A stretch of 24,444 nucleotides of DNA from Verrucomicrobiota bacterium (GTDB lineage Bacteria; Verrucomicrobiota; Verrucomicrobiia; Limisphaerales; AV2), in NCBI GenBank assembly GCA_003219675.1, contig QHPW01000135.1, positions 15,436-39,879 on the forward strand. Reading direction: 5' to 3'. The notes beneath the pieces are model-generated. The model saw only the letters and a list, made by a program, of their open reading frames with translations, did not search any database and was not told the DNA's origin. This document shows positions 6,378 to 13,859 of this stretch, in pieces (positions within the stretch are counted from its first letter, which is position 1; the number at the start of each line of letters is the position of its first letter). The translations under genes and the position numbers were made by a program.

Positions 6378-8086
6378 TCGAACCAGCCGATTCCGCCGGC
6401 GAGAGGTTGTTCGGCGCCTTCCGTGATTTGATGCGCAGGTATCCGCGCGACTCGACTGAGTCTGGCCTGCCGATCAGCGCCATTGCCTGTCATGAGGCAA
6501 TCAGGCTCGCGCCCTCCGGCAAGGCGTTCGGCGATTTCCTCGACGATTTCGTTTTTCACATGCAGAATGCCCCTTCCATCCTGACGGACAAACTGCTGGC
6601 TGAACTCGAGTCGCGCGCGGCGGCGGAAGAGGAACGCGTGCGAGAACGAGTGCGGGCGATCCAAGAGACCTGGAACATTCGGGAAAAAGCGAGAAACCTG
6701 CTGCGTTTGCTGCCCGGAACAAATCTGCCCGTCCGCGGCGTCTTCGATCTGAACCCGGCATCAGGTCGTTTCCTCGCCGTTTGTCTCCCCATGGCTGTCA
6801 TCGCCACCAATCACACCGCCGATGCCGTGAACTCGTCCACAAAGGTGGATGTTCAAATTCTGCTGCTGCCCTTTGCAGTGGTTGACGAAGCGGCGCAGAG
6901 GGCGATGCAGGAAATCAAGGAGCGCTTGCCGGAGTATGCCACCATGTCCGTGCTGTTGCGGCTGGGCGAAAAACAATTCGGCTTTGCGCCTCAATCTGCC
7001 GAGGGATCCCATTCGAGTCTGGTGCAATTTGGCACAAATTGGGTTCGTTCCGGGCCGAATGCCCCCAATCCCGCGTCCCGCGCCGGCCATTTGAACACGA
7101 CGCTGGCCACCGTCACGGACGGTTTTTCTTCTCCGGGGCTGGGCGGCTACGTGCCTTTTATCCTGGATGTTGTTCTGGCCGATCCCGATCTCATGTTTGC
7201 GCGGCATCTGCAGCGAGTAAAACTGTTCGGCGGCATCATCATTCTGGCGGCGGCCGTTGCCCTGGTCGCATTGTTCGCGGCCTGGCAGGCGTTCCATCGG
7301 CAACTCAACCTCGCCGCGATGAAAACCAATTTCGTCTCCAGCGTGTCGCACGAACTGCGCGCGCCCATCGCCTCGGTGCGTCTCCTCGCGGAAAGCCTCG
7401 ACCGCGGTAAAATCATGGATGCGCAAAAGCAGGCCGATTATTTCCGGCTTATCGTTCAGGAATGCCGCCGGCTCACCTCGCTCATCGAAAACGTCCTCGA
7501 TTTCTCGCGCATGGATCAGAATGGCAAACAATACGAGTTCGAGCCTACCGACCTCGTCGCGCTCGTCGAGCAAACCCTGAAGCTGATGGAACCTTACGCG
7601 GCGGAGCGAGAAGTCGCACTGAACGCCGCCCTGGATCGCCATCAACTCTCAACACTCAACTCTCAACCGGAAATAGACGCCCGCGCCATCCAACAAGCCC
7701 TGGTGAATCTTCTCGACAACGCCATCAAACATGCGCCGCCGGGAACCACCGTCACCGTCGGTTTGAAGTCGTCGCTCAACTCTCAACCATCAACCATCAA
7801 CTTGTTTGTCGAAGACCACGGCGACGGCGTTCCGCCCGAAGAGCACCAGAAAATATTCGAACCGTTTTATCGTCGCGGCACCGAACTGCGCCGCGAAACG
7901 CAAGGCATCGGCATCGGTCTGACCATCGTGAAGCACATCGTCAAAGCCCATGGCGGCAAGGTAACCGTGCGCAGCGCGGTCGGACAGGGAAGCCGTTTCA
8001 CGATTGAATTGCCGATGGACCAACCTCGGGTGGGGCGACCAGTAGCATTACTGCGGAGGGTGGAGACTCCGTCGAGCCCTGACTAA
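6374..8086 (+). CDS. Sensor histidine kinase, C-terminal part (rest of sensor, TM2, HisKA, HATPase)
   Basis: The nominal start here is a TTG inside the interrupted gene. About 280 residues of sensor sequence are followed by TM2 (VKLFGGIIILAAAVALVALFAAW), then HisKA with the H-box FVSSVSHELRAPIASVR (His codon 7349-7351), N-box LVNLLDNAIKHAPPG, G1 DHGDGVPPE, F-box IFEPFYRRG and G2 GIGIGLTIVKHIVKAHGG. All catalytic elements are intact. Two stretches inside the ATPase domain do not belong to the fold: RHQLSTLNSQPE after the first strands and SSLNSQPSTIN just before the G1 strand; both come from a CTCAACTCTCAACC repeat. The last about 20 residues (PRVGRPVALLRRVETPSSPD) are encoded by a palindromic element. 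The partner regulator starts two bases after the stop. Confidence 0.85.
   Translation: MIEPADSAGERLFGAFRDLMRRYPRDSTESGLPISAIACHEAIRLAPSGKAFGDFLDDFVFHMQNAPSILTDKLLAELESRAAAEEERVRERVRAIQETWNIREKARNLLRLLPGTNLPVRGVFDLNPASGRFLAVCLPMAVIATNHTADAVNSSTKVDVQILLLPFAVVDEAAQRAMQEIKERLPEYATMSVLLRLGEKQFGFAPQSAEGSHSSLVQFGTNWVRSGPNAPNPASRAGHLNTTLATVTDGFSSPGLGGYVPFILDVVLADPDLMFARHLQRVKLFGGIIILAAAVALVALFAAWQAFHRQLNLAAMKTNFVSSVSHELRAPIASVRLLAESLDRGKIMDAQKQADYFRLIVQECRRLTSLIENVLDFSRMDQNGKQYEFEPTDLVALVEQTLKLMEPYAAEREVALNAALDRHQLSTLNSQPEIDARAIQQALVNLLDNAIKHAPPGTTVTVGLKSSLNSQPSTINLFVEDHGDGVPPEEHQKIFEPFYRRGTELRRETQGIGIGLTIVKHIVKAHGGKVTVRSAVGQGSRFTIELPMDQPRVGRPVALLRRVETPSSPD
7641..7668. repeat. CTCAACTCTCAACC-type repeat inside the kinase gene, copy 1
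   Basis: The bases CAACTCTCAACACTCAACTCTCAACC are low in G and made of CTCAAC units, unlike the GC-rich gene around them. They encode QLSTLNSQP between two normal parts of the ATPase domain. The core ACTCAACTCTCAACC (7654-7668) recurs 120 bases further on. Confidence 0.7.
7774..7801. repeat. CTCAACTCTCAACC-type repeat inside the kinase gene, copy 2
   Basis: GCTCAACTCTCAACC is followed by ATCAACCATCAAC. It shares the 14-base core CTCAACTCTCAACC with copy 1. It encodes SLNSQPSTIN directly before the G1 strand (LFVEDHGDG), stays in frame and keeps the kinase readable. Confidence 0.7.
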
Positions 8087-8142
8087 TCATGCCCAATCAT
8101 CATCAGGAAAACCTCAGGGCTCGGGAGGACTCTCGCCCCACC
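8029..8142. repeat. Long palindromic element (family A, copy 1) spanning the kinase/regulator junction
   Basis: The left arm starts GGTGGGGCGA (8029-8038) and, after a 24-base insertion, ends GAGACTCCGTCGAGCCCTGA (8063-8082). The right arm, 8114-8142, is TCAGGGCTCGGGAGGACTC followed by TCGCCCCACC. The right arm is nearly the reverse complement of the left. The 31-base loop holds the kinase stop codon (8084-8086) and the regulator start codon (8089-8091). A second copy, with an almost perfect stem, lies at 23880-23953. Both carry the readable peptides ETPSSPD and RAR..SRPT. The left arm insertion contains its own small hairpin, CAGTA-GCAT-TACTG. Confidence 0.8.
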
Positions 8143-8829
8143 GGCCAACGCATTTTCATCATCGAAGACGAACTGCCGATGCGCACGGCGCTCAAGGACT
8201 GTCTCGAAGCCGAGGGCTATCGCGTGCTGACCGCAGTCGAGGGTCAGAGCGGCCTCGAGCGCGCGCTGAAGGAAAAGCCCGATCTCGTCCTGCTCGACAT
8301 CATGTTGCCGAAGCTGGACGGATTCGCTGTTTGCGCGGAATTGCGACGTCTGGCACACGACGTGCCGGTGTTGATGCTCACGGCCAAGGGCCAGGTCGAA
8401 GACCGGGTGAGCGGACTCGACGCCGGCGCGGACGATTACCTGGTCAAACCGTTCAGCACCGATGAACTGCTGGCGCGCGTGCGGGCGTTGCTGCGGCGCA
8501 CGCGGAGGCGCGGCCACGCGCCCATGACCCTGAAACTCGGCGACGCGCAGATTGATTTGCTCAAACAGACGGCAACCCGCGGACGAAGACAGGTCCGTCT
8601 GACCGCGAAAGAATTTGCCATGTTGCGTTTGATGGCCGAGGCGCAGGGCGAACCGGTCACGCGCGAGCGTTTTCTCGACGTGGTCTGGGGCTACACCGCG
8701 TTTCCGACGACGCGCACGGTGGACAATCACATCGCCAGCCTGCGCGCCAAACTGGAGCCGGACCCGGACGATCCGCGCTGGATCAAGACCGTGCATGGCG
8801 TCGGTTACCGATTGGAATTGCCGAAATGA
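8089..8829 (+). CDS. OmpR/PhoB-family response regulator
   Basis: The protein has 246 residues. The receiver domain covers about 21-137: acidic pair Glu26/Asp27, phosphoacceptor Asp70 (LVLLDIMLPKLDG), Thr98 (LMLTAKG) and Lys120 (YLVKPF). The C-terminal winged helix covers about 147-244 (LTAKEFAMLRLMAEAQGEPVTRERFLDVVWG, then TVDNHIASLRAKLEPDPDDPRWIKTVHGVGYRL). It is a DNA-binding regulator phosphorylated by the kinase encoded just upstream. The start is odd: the receiver core begins only at about residue 20, and residues 8-19 (NLRAREDSRPTG) are encoded by a palindromic element. No ribosome binding site precedes the ATG, so translation probably depends on coupling to the kinase stop two bases upstream. 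A later native start is not visible, since no Met, GTG or TTG codon lies at the core start. Confidence 0.92.
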   Translation: MPNHHQENLRAREDSRPTGQRIFIIEDELPMRTALKDCLEAEGYRVLTAVEGQSGLERALKEKPDLVLLDIMLPKLDGFAVCAELRRLAHDVPVLMLTAKGQVEDRVSGLDAGADDYLVKPFSTDELLARVRALLRRTRRRGHAPMTLKLGDAQIDLLKQTATRGRRQVRLTAKEFAMLRLMAEAQGEPVTRERFLDVVWGYTAFPTTRTVDNHIASLRAKLEPDPDDPRWIKTVHGVGYRLELPK

Positions 8830-9195
8830 TGGCCGCAAAAAAGCACAGAATGCCCGGGGCGGCGAAGCCAAAGAGTAGTGGCACGGGCGTCCCGCCCGTC
8901 AGGTTCTGGTTCCGGTGTAACTGGTTTTCCTTGGAACACACGGGCGGGACGCCCGTGCCACTACGTCCCCGGAGAATTTCAGCAACTTGCGAAAATTCTC
9001 AAAGTGAATCGTCCGTGTGCAACAGAATCTTTTTTGGTGTTGTTTCGCGTGGTTCGCGGGCGATCCGATTTTGCAAAACCGTGACAATTCAAAAGCGAGG
9101 GTTTCGTCAAACTCTTTACGAATCATTAACCGCAGAGAAGCGGAGACTCGAATGCGATTCGACGCTCGGCGCCTCCGCGTTGCAGAAGGATACCT
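8830..9195. other. Gap between response regulator and ankyrin genes
   Basis: This 366-base gap holds the family B palindrome at 8875-8964 and, further right, an imperfect inverted repeat (CCGCAGAGAAGCGGAG near 9130-9145 against CTCCGCGTTGCAG near 9173-9185). A good ribosome binding site, AAGGA at 9186-9190, lies five bases before the ankyrin ATG. No gene is convincing: the frame at 8826-9278 mainly reads the palindrome arms (GTGVPPV, GGTPVPL). Confidence 0.5.
8875..8964. repeat. Perfect 25-bp inverted repeat (family B)
   Basis: The left arm 8875-8899 (GTAGTGGCACGGGCGTCCCG, then CCCGT) is exactly the reverse complement of the right arm 8940-8964; the loop has 40 bases. Each arm also contains a mini-hairpin, ACGGGCG-TCC-CGCCCGT. 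There is no T-run on either side, so it looks like a dispersed palindrome and not a simple terminator, although it may slow transcription after the response regulator gene. Confidence 0.8.
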
Positions 9196-11562
9196 ATGAA
9201 AACGAAATCTATTGCCCTGTTCGCCGTGCTGCTCATCGCCTCGGCCCGTGTGGCGGGCGCCGCCGACAATCCAAATGATGCGTTGCAAAAAGGATTGTTG
9301 GAGGAAGAAGCCAATCACAACCTTGAGGCCGCCATTCAAGCTTATCAAACTGTCCTCAACCAATTCGACGATCAGCGGAAGATCGCGGCCACGGCCGCTT
9401 TCCGCCTCGCCGAATGTTATCGCAAACAAGGCAAGACCAACGAAGCGGTCGCGCACTATCAACGTGTCGTTCAAAATTTTCCTGACCAGGACAGTCTGGT
9501 CGGGCCGAGCGAGAGAATGCTTGCCTCGTTCGGTCGCGGAAGCGGCGCCGGGGGAAGCGGACCGGCCGGCGCCACAGCGCAAACGGTGACGGACCCTGAG
9601 GAGTTGGGACTGCTCAAAAAGGAGATCGATTTGGCGGAACAGGAGATCAAGACGGAGGACGCAAGATTCAGGAATGGCAAGGGAGGTTTCGCCGACATCG
9701 TCAGATCCAGGAAGGAGCTGCTGTCATTGAAACGTCGATTACCGGAGAACGCGTCGAGTGGAGCGCAAACGAATCTCGTGGGCCAACAGCTTCAACTGGT
9801 GCAGCAACTTCTGGCCGAGGTCAAAAAGCAGATCGAAGTTGGCGCCCGGGCGCCGGGGGACGAAATCCCCTTGCAACGCGAACTGCTGGGATTGCAGCGC
9901 GAGTTGATCGCTGTCTCGAAGGGGTCCGCCAGCGCCCGAGTTCCTGCCGACGCAGAGTCCGCAACCGCCAGCGATGAAGAAACCAAGGAGATACAACGGC
10001 TCAAAGCCATTATCAGGAACAGCCCGGATTTGATCAACGCGAAGGACGGCCAGTTTGAATACACCCCGCTGCACAACGCCGCCAGCAAAGGGCAAGCTGA
10101 GGTGGCGCGTTTCCTTTTGGAGAACAGAGCGCAGGTCAACGCCAAAAACAAATTTGGCGAAACGCCGTTGCACCTGGCTGCGAGTTTCGGACACAAAGCA
10201 ATCGTCGAACTGCTCCTGGCGAACGGGACGGATGTCAATGCCGCGGACAACGAGGGACGAACTGCGCTGCATCGCGCCGCAGAAAAAGGCTTCCTCGAGG
10301 TCGCAAAAGTTCTCCTGGCCAAGGGCGCCGAGGCAAACGCGAAGGATGCCACCGATGCGACTGCCCTGCACCTGGCCGTCGAGAAAGGCTTTGGCGCGAT
10401 GGCGAAGTTGCTCATCGAACACAAAGCCGACCTGAACATTGTCCGAACGACGCAACGGGGCGTTAGTTATGCCCCTGGCGATATCCCCTTGAATGGAACA
10501 GCCCTTCACATTGCCGCCCGTGGCCAGCAGGAACTGGCCGGGTTGCTGTTGAAGAATGGCGCGCAAGTCGATCCAAAAGACACTTTCGGGTGGACCCCTC
10601 TTCACGTCGCCGCGAGATTCAGACAGTGGATGATTATTCGGGAGCTCTTGGAAAAGAAGGCCGATGTGAATGCCCGTGGCCCTTTAGGGCGTTCCGCCTT
10701 GGAGTTGTGCGTCGCCAACCAGGACCTCTACACGGCAAACCTGTTGCTCCAGCACGGCGCTGACGTGAACAATCAGGCGGAGGATTCGACCACGCCGCTG
10801 ACCTTGGCGGTTCAGAACGCTTCGCTCGAGATGGTTGAATTGCTTTTGGCTCATAAGCCAAATCTGGAACTTCGCGGTCCGAATGGCTACACCCCGCTGC
10901 AGCGGGCGGTTGCCCGTCAGCAGTCGAAGCTGAGTGAATTGTTGTTGAAGGCCGGGGCAGATCCGAATGCGCGAATGACGTCGGAACTCAATCGAACCAT
11001 GCTTCACTGGGCGGTGCAGGCGTCAAACCATGAACCCGACAGCCATCTGCTGGAAGCCATCCTCGCCAGTAAGGCGGACGTCAATGCGAAGGACGAACGC
11101 GGCCGAACGCCGCTGCACCTCGCGGTGGCCGCGGGTTTCATAAAACCGGTCGAACTGCTGCTTTCTCGCGGAGCCGACGTGAATGCGCGGACCATCGAAG
11201 GTTACACGCCGCTGCATTCAGCCGCGGCGGTCAACAACGTGAAGATCGCAGAACTGCTTCTGAAGAACAAAGCCGAGGTGAATGCTCAGGATGAGGCCGG
11301 CAACACCCCCTTGCACTATGCGGCGATCAGCAGCTCCAAGGAGGCGGTCGCTCTGCTGTTGAAAAGCAAGGCCGACGTGAATCTCGTGAACAAAGACGGC
11401 GCGTCTCCTTTGAAGATGGTGGGCGGTGGAGTTTGGTCTTACCAGTACGGCACCGAGTTGAGAATCCCGATCAGGGAAGTACAAACGCTTGGTCCGCGTG
11501 TGCTGCGCGCGCAATCACAGGACATTGCCAACCTGTTGCGCGAGCAAGGCGCGAAGGAGTGA
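9196..11562 (+). CDS. Exported ankyrin-repeat protein with N-terminal TPR-like region
   Basis: The protein has 788 residues. A signal peptide covers about 1-22 (MKTKSIALFAVLLIASARVAGA). Residues 25-115 resemble TPR/YbgF-type repeats (LEAAIQAYQTVLNQF and RLAECYRKQGKTNEAVAHYQRVVQNFP). Residues 130-250 are charged and helical, probably a coiled coil (EELGLLKKEIDLAEQEIKTE and LVQQLLAEVKKQIE). From about residue 286 to the end come about thirteen ankyrin repeats with the TPLHLAA...VELLL...G.DVNA pattern, with one short insertion (about 416-433, RTTQRGVSYAPGD) and a degenerate last unit. Ankyrin arrays bind proteins; the partner is unknown. AAGGA five bases before the ATG supports the start. The signal peptide places the array in the periplasm, unlike most bacterial ankyrin proteins thought of as cytoplasmic effectors. 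Confidence 0.88.
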   Translation: MKTKSIALFAVLLIASARVAGAADNPNDALQKGLLEEEANHNLEAAIQAYQTVLNQFDDQRKIAATAAFRLAECYRKQGKTNEAVAHYQRVVQNFPDQDSLVGPSERMLASFGRGSGAGGSGPAGATAQTVTDPEELGLLKKEIDLAEQEIKTEDARFRNGKGGFADIVRSRKELLSLKRRLPENASSGAQTNLVGQQLQLVQQLLAEVKKQIEVGARAPGDEIPLQRELLGLQRELIAVSKGSASARVPADAESATASDEETKEIQRLKAIIRNSPDLINAKDGQFEYTPLHNAASKGQAEVARFLLENRAQVNAKNKFGETPLHLAASFGHKAIVELLLANGTDVNAADNEGRTALHRAAEKGFLEVAKVLLAKGAEANAKDATDATALHLAVEKGFGAMAKLLIEHKADLNIVRTTQRGVSYAPGDIPLNGTALHIAARGQQELAGLLLKNGAQVDPKDTFGWTPLHVAARFRQWMIIRELLEKKADVNARGPLGRSALELCVANQDLYTANLLLQHGADVNNQAEDSTTPLTLAVQNASLEMVELLLAHKPNLELRGPNGYTPLQRAVARQQSKLSELLLKAGADPNARMTSELNRTMLHWAVQASNHEPDSHLLEAILASKADVNAKDERGRTPLHLAVAAGFIKPVELLLSRGADVNARTIEGYTPLHSAAAVNNVKIAELLLKNKAEVNAQDEAGNTPLHYAAISSSKEAVALLLKSKADVNLVNKDGASPLKMVGGGVWSYQYGTELRIPIREVQTLGPRVLRAQSQDIANLLREQGAKE

Positions 11563-11594
11563 TTGGAAGGTCGGCCGTCTGTTAAACGCGTAGC

Positions 11595-11636
11595 GCACGC
11601 ATCTTTGCGTGCCAGTCGCGCGGCATCCCTGCCGCG
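11595..11636. repeat. Tandem mini-hairpins, pair 1
   Basis: GCACGCA-TCTT-TGCGTGC (11595-11612) is followed six bases later by CGCGGCA-TCCC-TGCCGCG (11619-11636). Both are perfect seven-bp stems with four-base loops and the same GCA/TGC next to the loop. They lie 33 bases after the ankyrin stop and could also help end transcription, but there is no T-run. Confidence 0.6.
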
Positions 11637-11786
11637 TAACCCGCCGGGGTGACGAGGCGGAATAGTCCATCGCCAAAGAAATCCCCCTCCTGCTCCGAAA
11701 ATGGGATTGGGAGGAAACGCTCGCTCTCACCCCGGCCCCACCCCGGCGGTCTCCCCCACCGGAACGATTCAGTGAAAATAAGGGTG

Positions 11787-11824
11787 GCACGGGCAACTTG
11801 CCCGTGCTGGCGGGCTACCAGCCC
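11787..11824. repeat. Tandem mini-hairpins, pair 2
   Basis: GCACGGGCA-ACT-TGCCCGTGC (11787-11807) is followed by GGGCT-ACC-AGCCC (11812-11824). These are perfect nine-bp and five-bp stems with three-base loops. Confidence 0.6.
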
Positions 11825-11873
11825 TCCAGATTCAGGCAGCACCGAACGGTGAGCGCGTGCGACGCTCCAAACT

Positions 11874-11913
11874 CGGCGGCAAGTTGCCGCCGAACACAGC
11901 CAGGTTGGCTGTG
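11874..11913. repeat. Tandem mini-hairpins, pair 3
   Basis: CGGCGGCA-AGT-TGCCGCCG (11874-11892) is followed two bases later by CACAGCCA-GGT-TGGCTGTG (11895-11913). Both are perfect eight-bp stems with three-base loops, and the loop-closing bases again read CA/TG. Confidence 0.65.
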
Positions 11914-12062
11914 CTACCCAGTCCAACTGAATCGTTACGGCACAGGAGAGGGGGAAGCGCGCACAGTTCCCGGAATTTTCACGCCCTTTGGTGTGGAATT
12001 GCTTCGTGGGGACTTACGTCAGGGCTACGGTATCGAGGCGGCTTTTGAAAATGTTTCTTGCC

Positions 12063-12082
12063 GCGAGGCAAGGATGCCTCGC
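12063..12082. repeat. Mini-hairpin near dehydrogenase stop
   Basis: GCGAGGCA-AGGA-TGCCTCGC is a perfect eight-bp stem with a four-base loop, 25 bases downstream of the dehydrogenase stop. It has no T-run on the minus strand, so it is listed with the hairpin family and not as a terminator. Confidence 0.55.
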
Positions 12083-12106
12083 CACTGGGCGCCAGGGATG
12101 CCGGGG

Positions 12107-12886
12107 TTACTTCCCGCGCCGATAGACCTTGTGAATCGCCGCCTGGTCGGTGCATTTGATGATCATTTCGTCGATGCAGACGTGCGGCGGACGACTCGAA
12201 GCCCAAACCAACGCCTCGGCGATGTCTTCGGCGGTGAGCGGGTTGATTCCCTCGTAAACTTTCTTCGCCCGTTCGGTGTCGCCTTTGAAACGGACGATGG
12301 AAAACTCGGTTTCGGCCAGGCCGGGGTCGATGGTGCCGACGCGCACGCCGGTGCCGGAGAGTTCCAGGCGCAGGGCCTGGGTGATTTTGAGTTCGGCCGC
12401 CTTGGCACCGCAATACGCCGCGCCTCCTTCGTACGCAACATGGCCGGCGATGGAGCCAATGTTTAAAATGGTGCTGCCCGGATTGTTCACCATGAGCGGC
12501 AGGCAGGCGCGCGTCATTCGCAGCAGGCCGAGCACATTCGTCTGCATCATGAATTCCCAGTCTTCGTCCTTGGCCTCCGCGACGGTGTCGAGGCCTTTCG
12601 CTCCGCCGGCGTTGTTGACCAGCACGTCAATGCGGTCGGTGTGCGTGCGCGCCCAGGCGGCGAAGTCATTGACGCTCTTTGTTTGCGCCACGTCGAGCGC
12701 GCGAACGTGAGCGGCGGGCGAACCGGCTTTCTTTGTCTCGGCGGCGATGGCTTCGAGCCGGTCAACGCGCCGCGCGCCGAGCAAAAGTCTGCAACCTTCG
12801 CTCGCGAAGGCGCGCGCGGCTGCGGCGCCGAACCCACTGGAGGCGCCGGTAATGAGGACCCATTTGTTGGCAAGATTTGTTGACAT
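12107..12886 (-). CDS. Short-chain dehydrogenase/reductase, YdfG-like
   Basis: The protein has 259 residues. The Rossmann glycine motif is TGASSGFG (13-20), the NNAG motif is at 91-94, and the catalytic set is Asn117, Ser145 (NIGSIAG), Tyr158 and Lys162 (YCGAK). The C-terminal part, DPGLAETEFSIVRFKGD, PLTAEDIAEALVW and PPHVCIDEMII, follows the YdfG branch (NADP-dependent 3-hydroxy acid or serine dehydrogenases), so oxidation of a 3-hydroxy acid is the likely reaction; the substrate is inference. ARR after the second strand (38-40) suits NADP binding. The frame stays open upstream to 12985, but those extra 33 residues have no family likeness, and the ATG at 12884-12886 sits directly before the first strand. 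It converges with the ankyrin gene. Confidence 0.9.
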   Translation of the reverse strand: MSTNLANKWVLITGASSGFGAAAARAFASEGCRLLLGARRVDRLEAIAAETKKAGSPAAHVRALDVAQTKSVNDFAAWARTHTDRIDVLVNNAGGAKGLDTVAEAKDEDWEFMMQTNVLGLLRMTRACLPLMVNNPGSTILNIGSIAGHVAYEGGAAYCGAKAAELKITQALRLELSGTGVRVGTIDPGLAETEFSIVRFKGDTERAKKVYEGINPLTAEDIAEALVWASSRPPHVCIDEMIIKCTDQAAIHKVYRRGK

Positions 12887-13165
12887 GGCCGGCTTTTTTA
12901 CCGGAGCAGCAGTGCGAAAGCAAAGGGAGAGTTGCCCGTGATCCAGACCCCCGAACCAACAGTTGAGCTTCCCGGTGCGCGCCACCTGGTTTGAGGGGTC
13001 GCGAAGGAGTCCAAAGGAAACCGTTCATCGGCCTCCCCTCGAGCGACAAGGCCCGCCATCGCCAAAACCTGCATGAGTCTGGCAAGCCGGTTGCTTTACC
13101 TGTGGTTGAGACTAACGGTTCAACAGTCGTCTGGATGAAAGGGCGTCTCAGTTCCCTGGATTTAT

Positions 13166-13783
13166 ATGAACATTCGTTTTGGAAGTGTCGCAGCAGTCGC
13201 CTGCGCAACTCTGTGGCTGTGTATCACGGCTGCGAACGCCACTTCCGTGGTTGCGCCTGCATTCGAGGAAATGGTCGATAAGGCCGATCTGGTTTTCGTG
13301 GGGAAGGTCATTGGTTCACGCGCGGAATGGCGGTCGGTGGGGCCCGATCGGGTCATCTTCACACTGGTTGAATTTGAGACGCAGGAAGTCCTGAAAGGGA
13401 ACGCAGGAGCGTCGGTGACGCTTCAGTTTCTTGGCGGGACTGTGGGTGGAGTCACCCTGGAAGTCGCCGACGTTCCCAGGTTCAACGCAGGGGATCGCGT
13501 GGTTCTTTTTGTGGAGGGCAATGGCGTTCAGTTCTGCCCGGTTGTGGGAGTGTTCCACGGCAAGTTCGGCCTGCGCAAAGACGATAAGGCCAGCCACGAC
13601 ATCGTGTTGATGCACGACGGCAAGCCGCTGCGCGATGTGGCCGAAATCGGCAAGGGCAAGGGCGCGGAATTCGCATCGAAACAATCCACCGTTTCCATTC
13701 CGGCAGACCGCGAGCCGATGTCGGTCGATGATTTCAAACAACGCATCCGTTCGCACCTGGCGAAAAAATCGGCGCATGACTGA
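13166..13783 (+). CDS. Small secreted protein of unknown function upstream of matrixin protease
   Basis: The protein has 205 residues. Residues 1-25 are a clear signal peptide (MNIRFGSVAAVACATLWLCITAANA, then TS). The mature part reads like a beta-rich fold: ADLVFVGKVIGSRAEW, then FETQEVLKGNAGASVTLQFLGGTVGG, then FNAGDRVVLFVEGN, and a charged C-terminus (VDDFKQRIRSHLAKK). Small secreted proteins with this VGKV...EVLKG...VTL..PGG...GDRVVLF pattern often accompany secreted matrixin-type proteases; that is a remembered association and not shown here. Here the protease gene follows immediately, and its frame stays open up to an ATG at 13776 that overlaps this gene's stop by eight bases. Function unknown; a chaperone or inhibitor-like partner for the protease is one guess. 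Confidence 0.75.
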   Translation: MNIRFGSVAAVACATLWLCITAANATSVVAPAFEEMVDKADLVFVGKVIGSRAEWRSVGPDRVIFTLVEFETQEVLKGNAGASVTLQFLGGTVGGVTLEVADVPRFNAGDRVVLFVEGNGVQFCPVVGVFHGKFGLRKDDKASHDIVLMHDGKPLRDVAEIGKGKGAEFASKQSTVSIPADREPMSVDDFKQRIRSHLAKKSAHD

Positions 13784-13859
13784 GTTTGACACCCTCTCCG
13801 AACAACGAAACGTGCAAGCAAGACATCTAAACTCACTGGCTGAATTCGCGAGCCCGCTT

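Larger units (their letters stand above)
11563..12106. other. Gene-free stretch with clustered mini-hairpins
   Basis: About 540 bases lie between the ends of two converging genes (ankyrin and dehydrogenase). I see no gene. Instead there are at least seven short perfect stems with loops of three or four bases, listed separately. Frames crossing this region are rich in Arg, Pro and Ser and contain only palindrome-derived peptides. Confidence 0.6.

Noticed and set aside
6761..7645. Open frame of 294 codons on the minus strand
   Set aside because: It is antisense to the second kinase and His/Gln/Arg-rich without a domain.
11575..12105. Possible CRISPR array
   Set aside because: The hairpins differ in stem sequence and there are no equal repeats with regular spacers and no cas gene.
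12887..12985. N-terminal extension of the dehydrogenase
   Set aside because: The 33 extra residues have no family likeness, and the Rossmann fold starts right after the ATG at 12884-12886.
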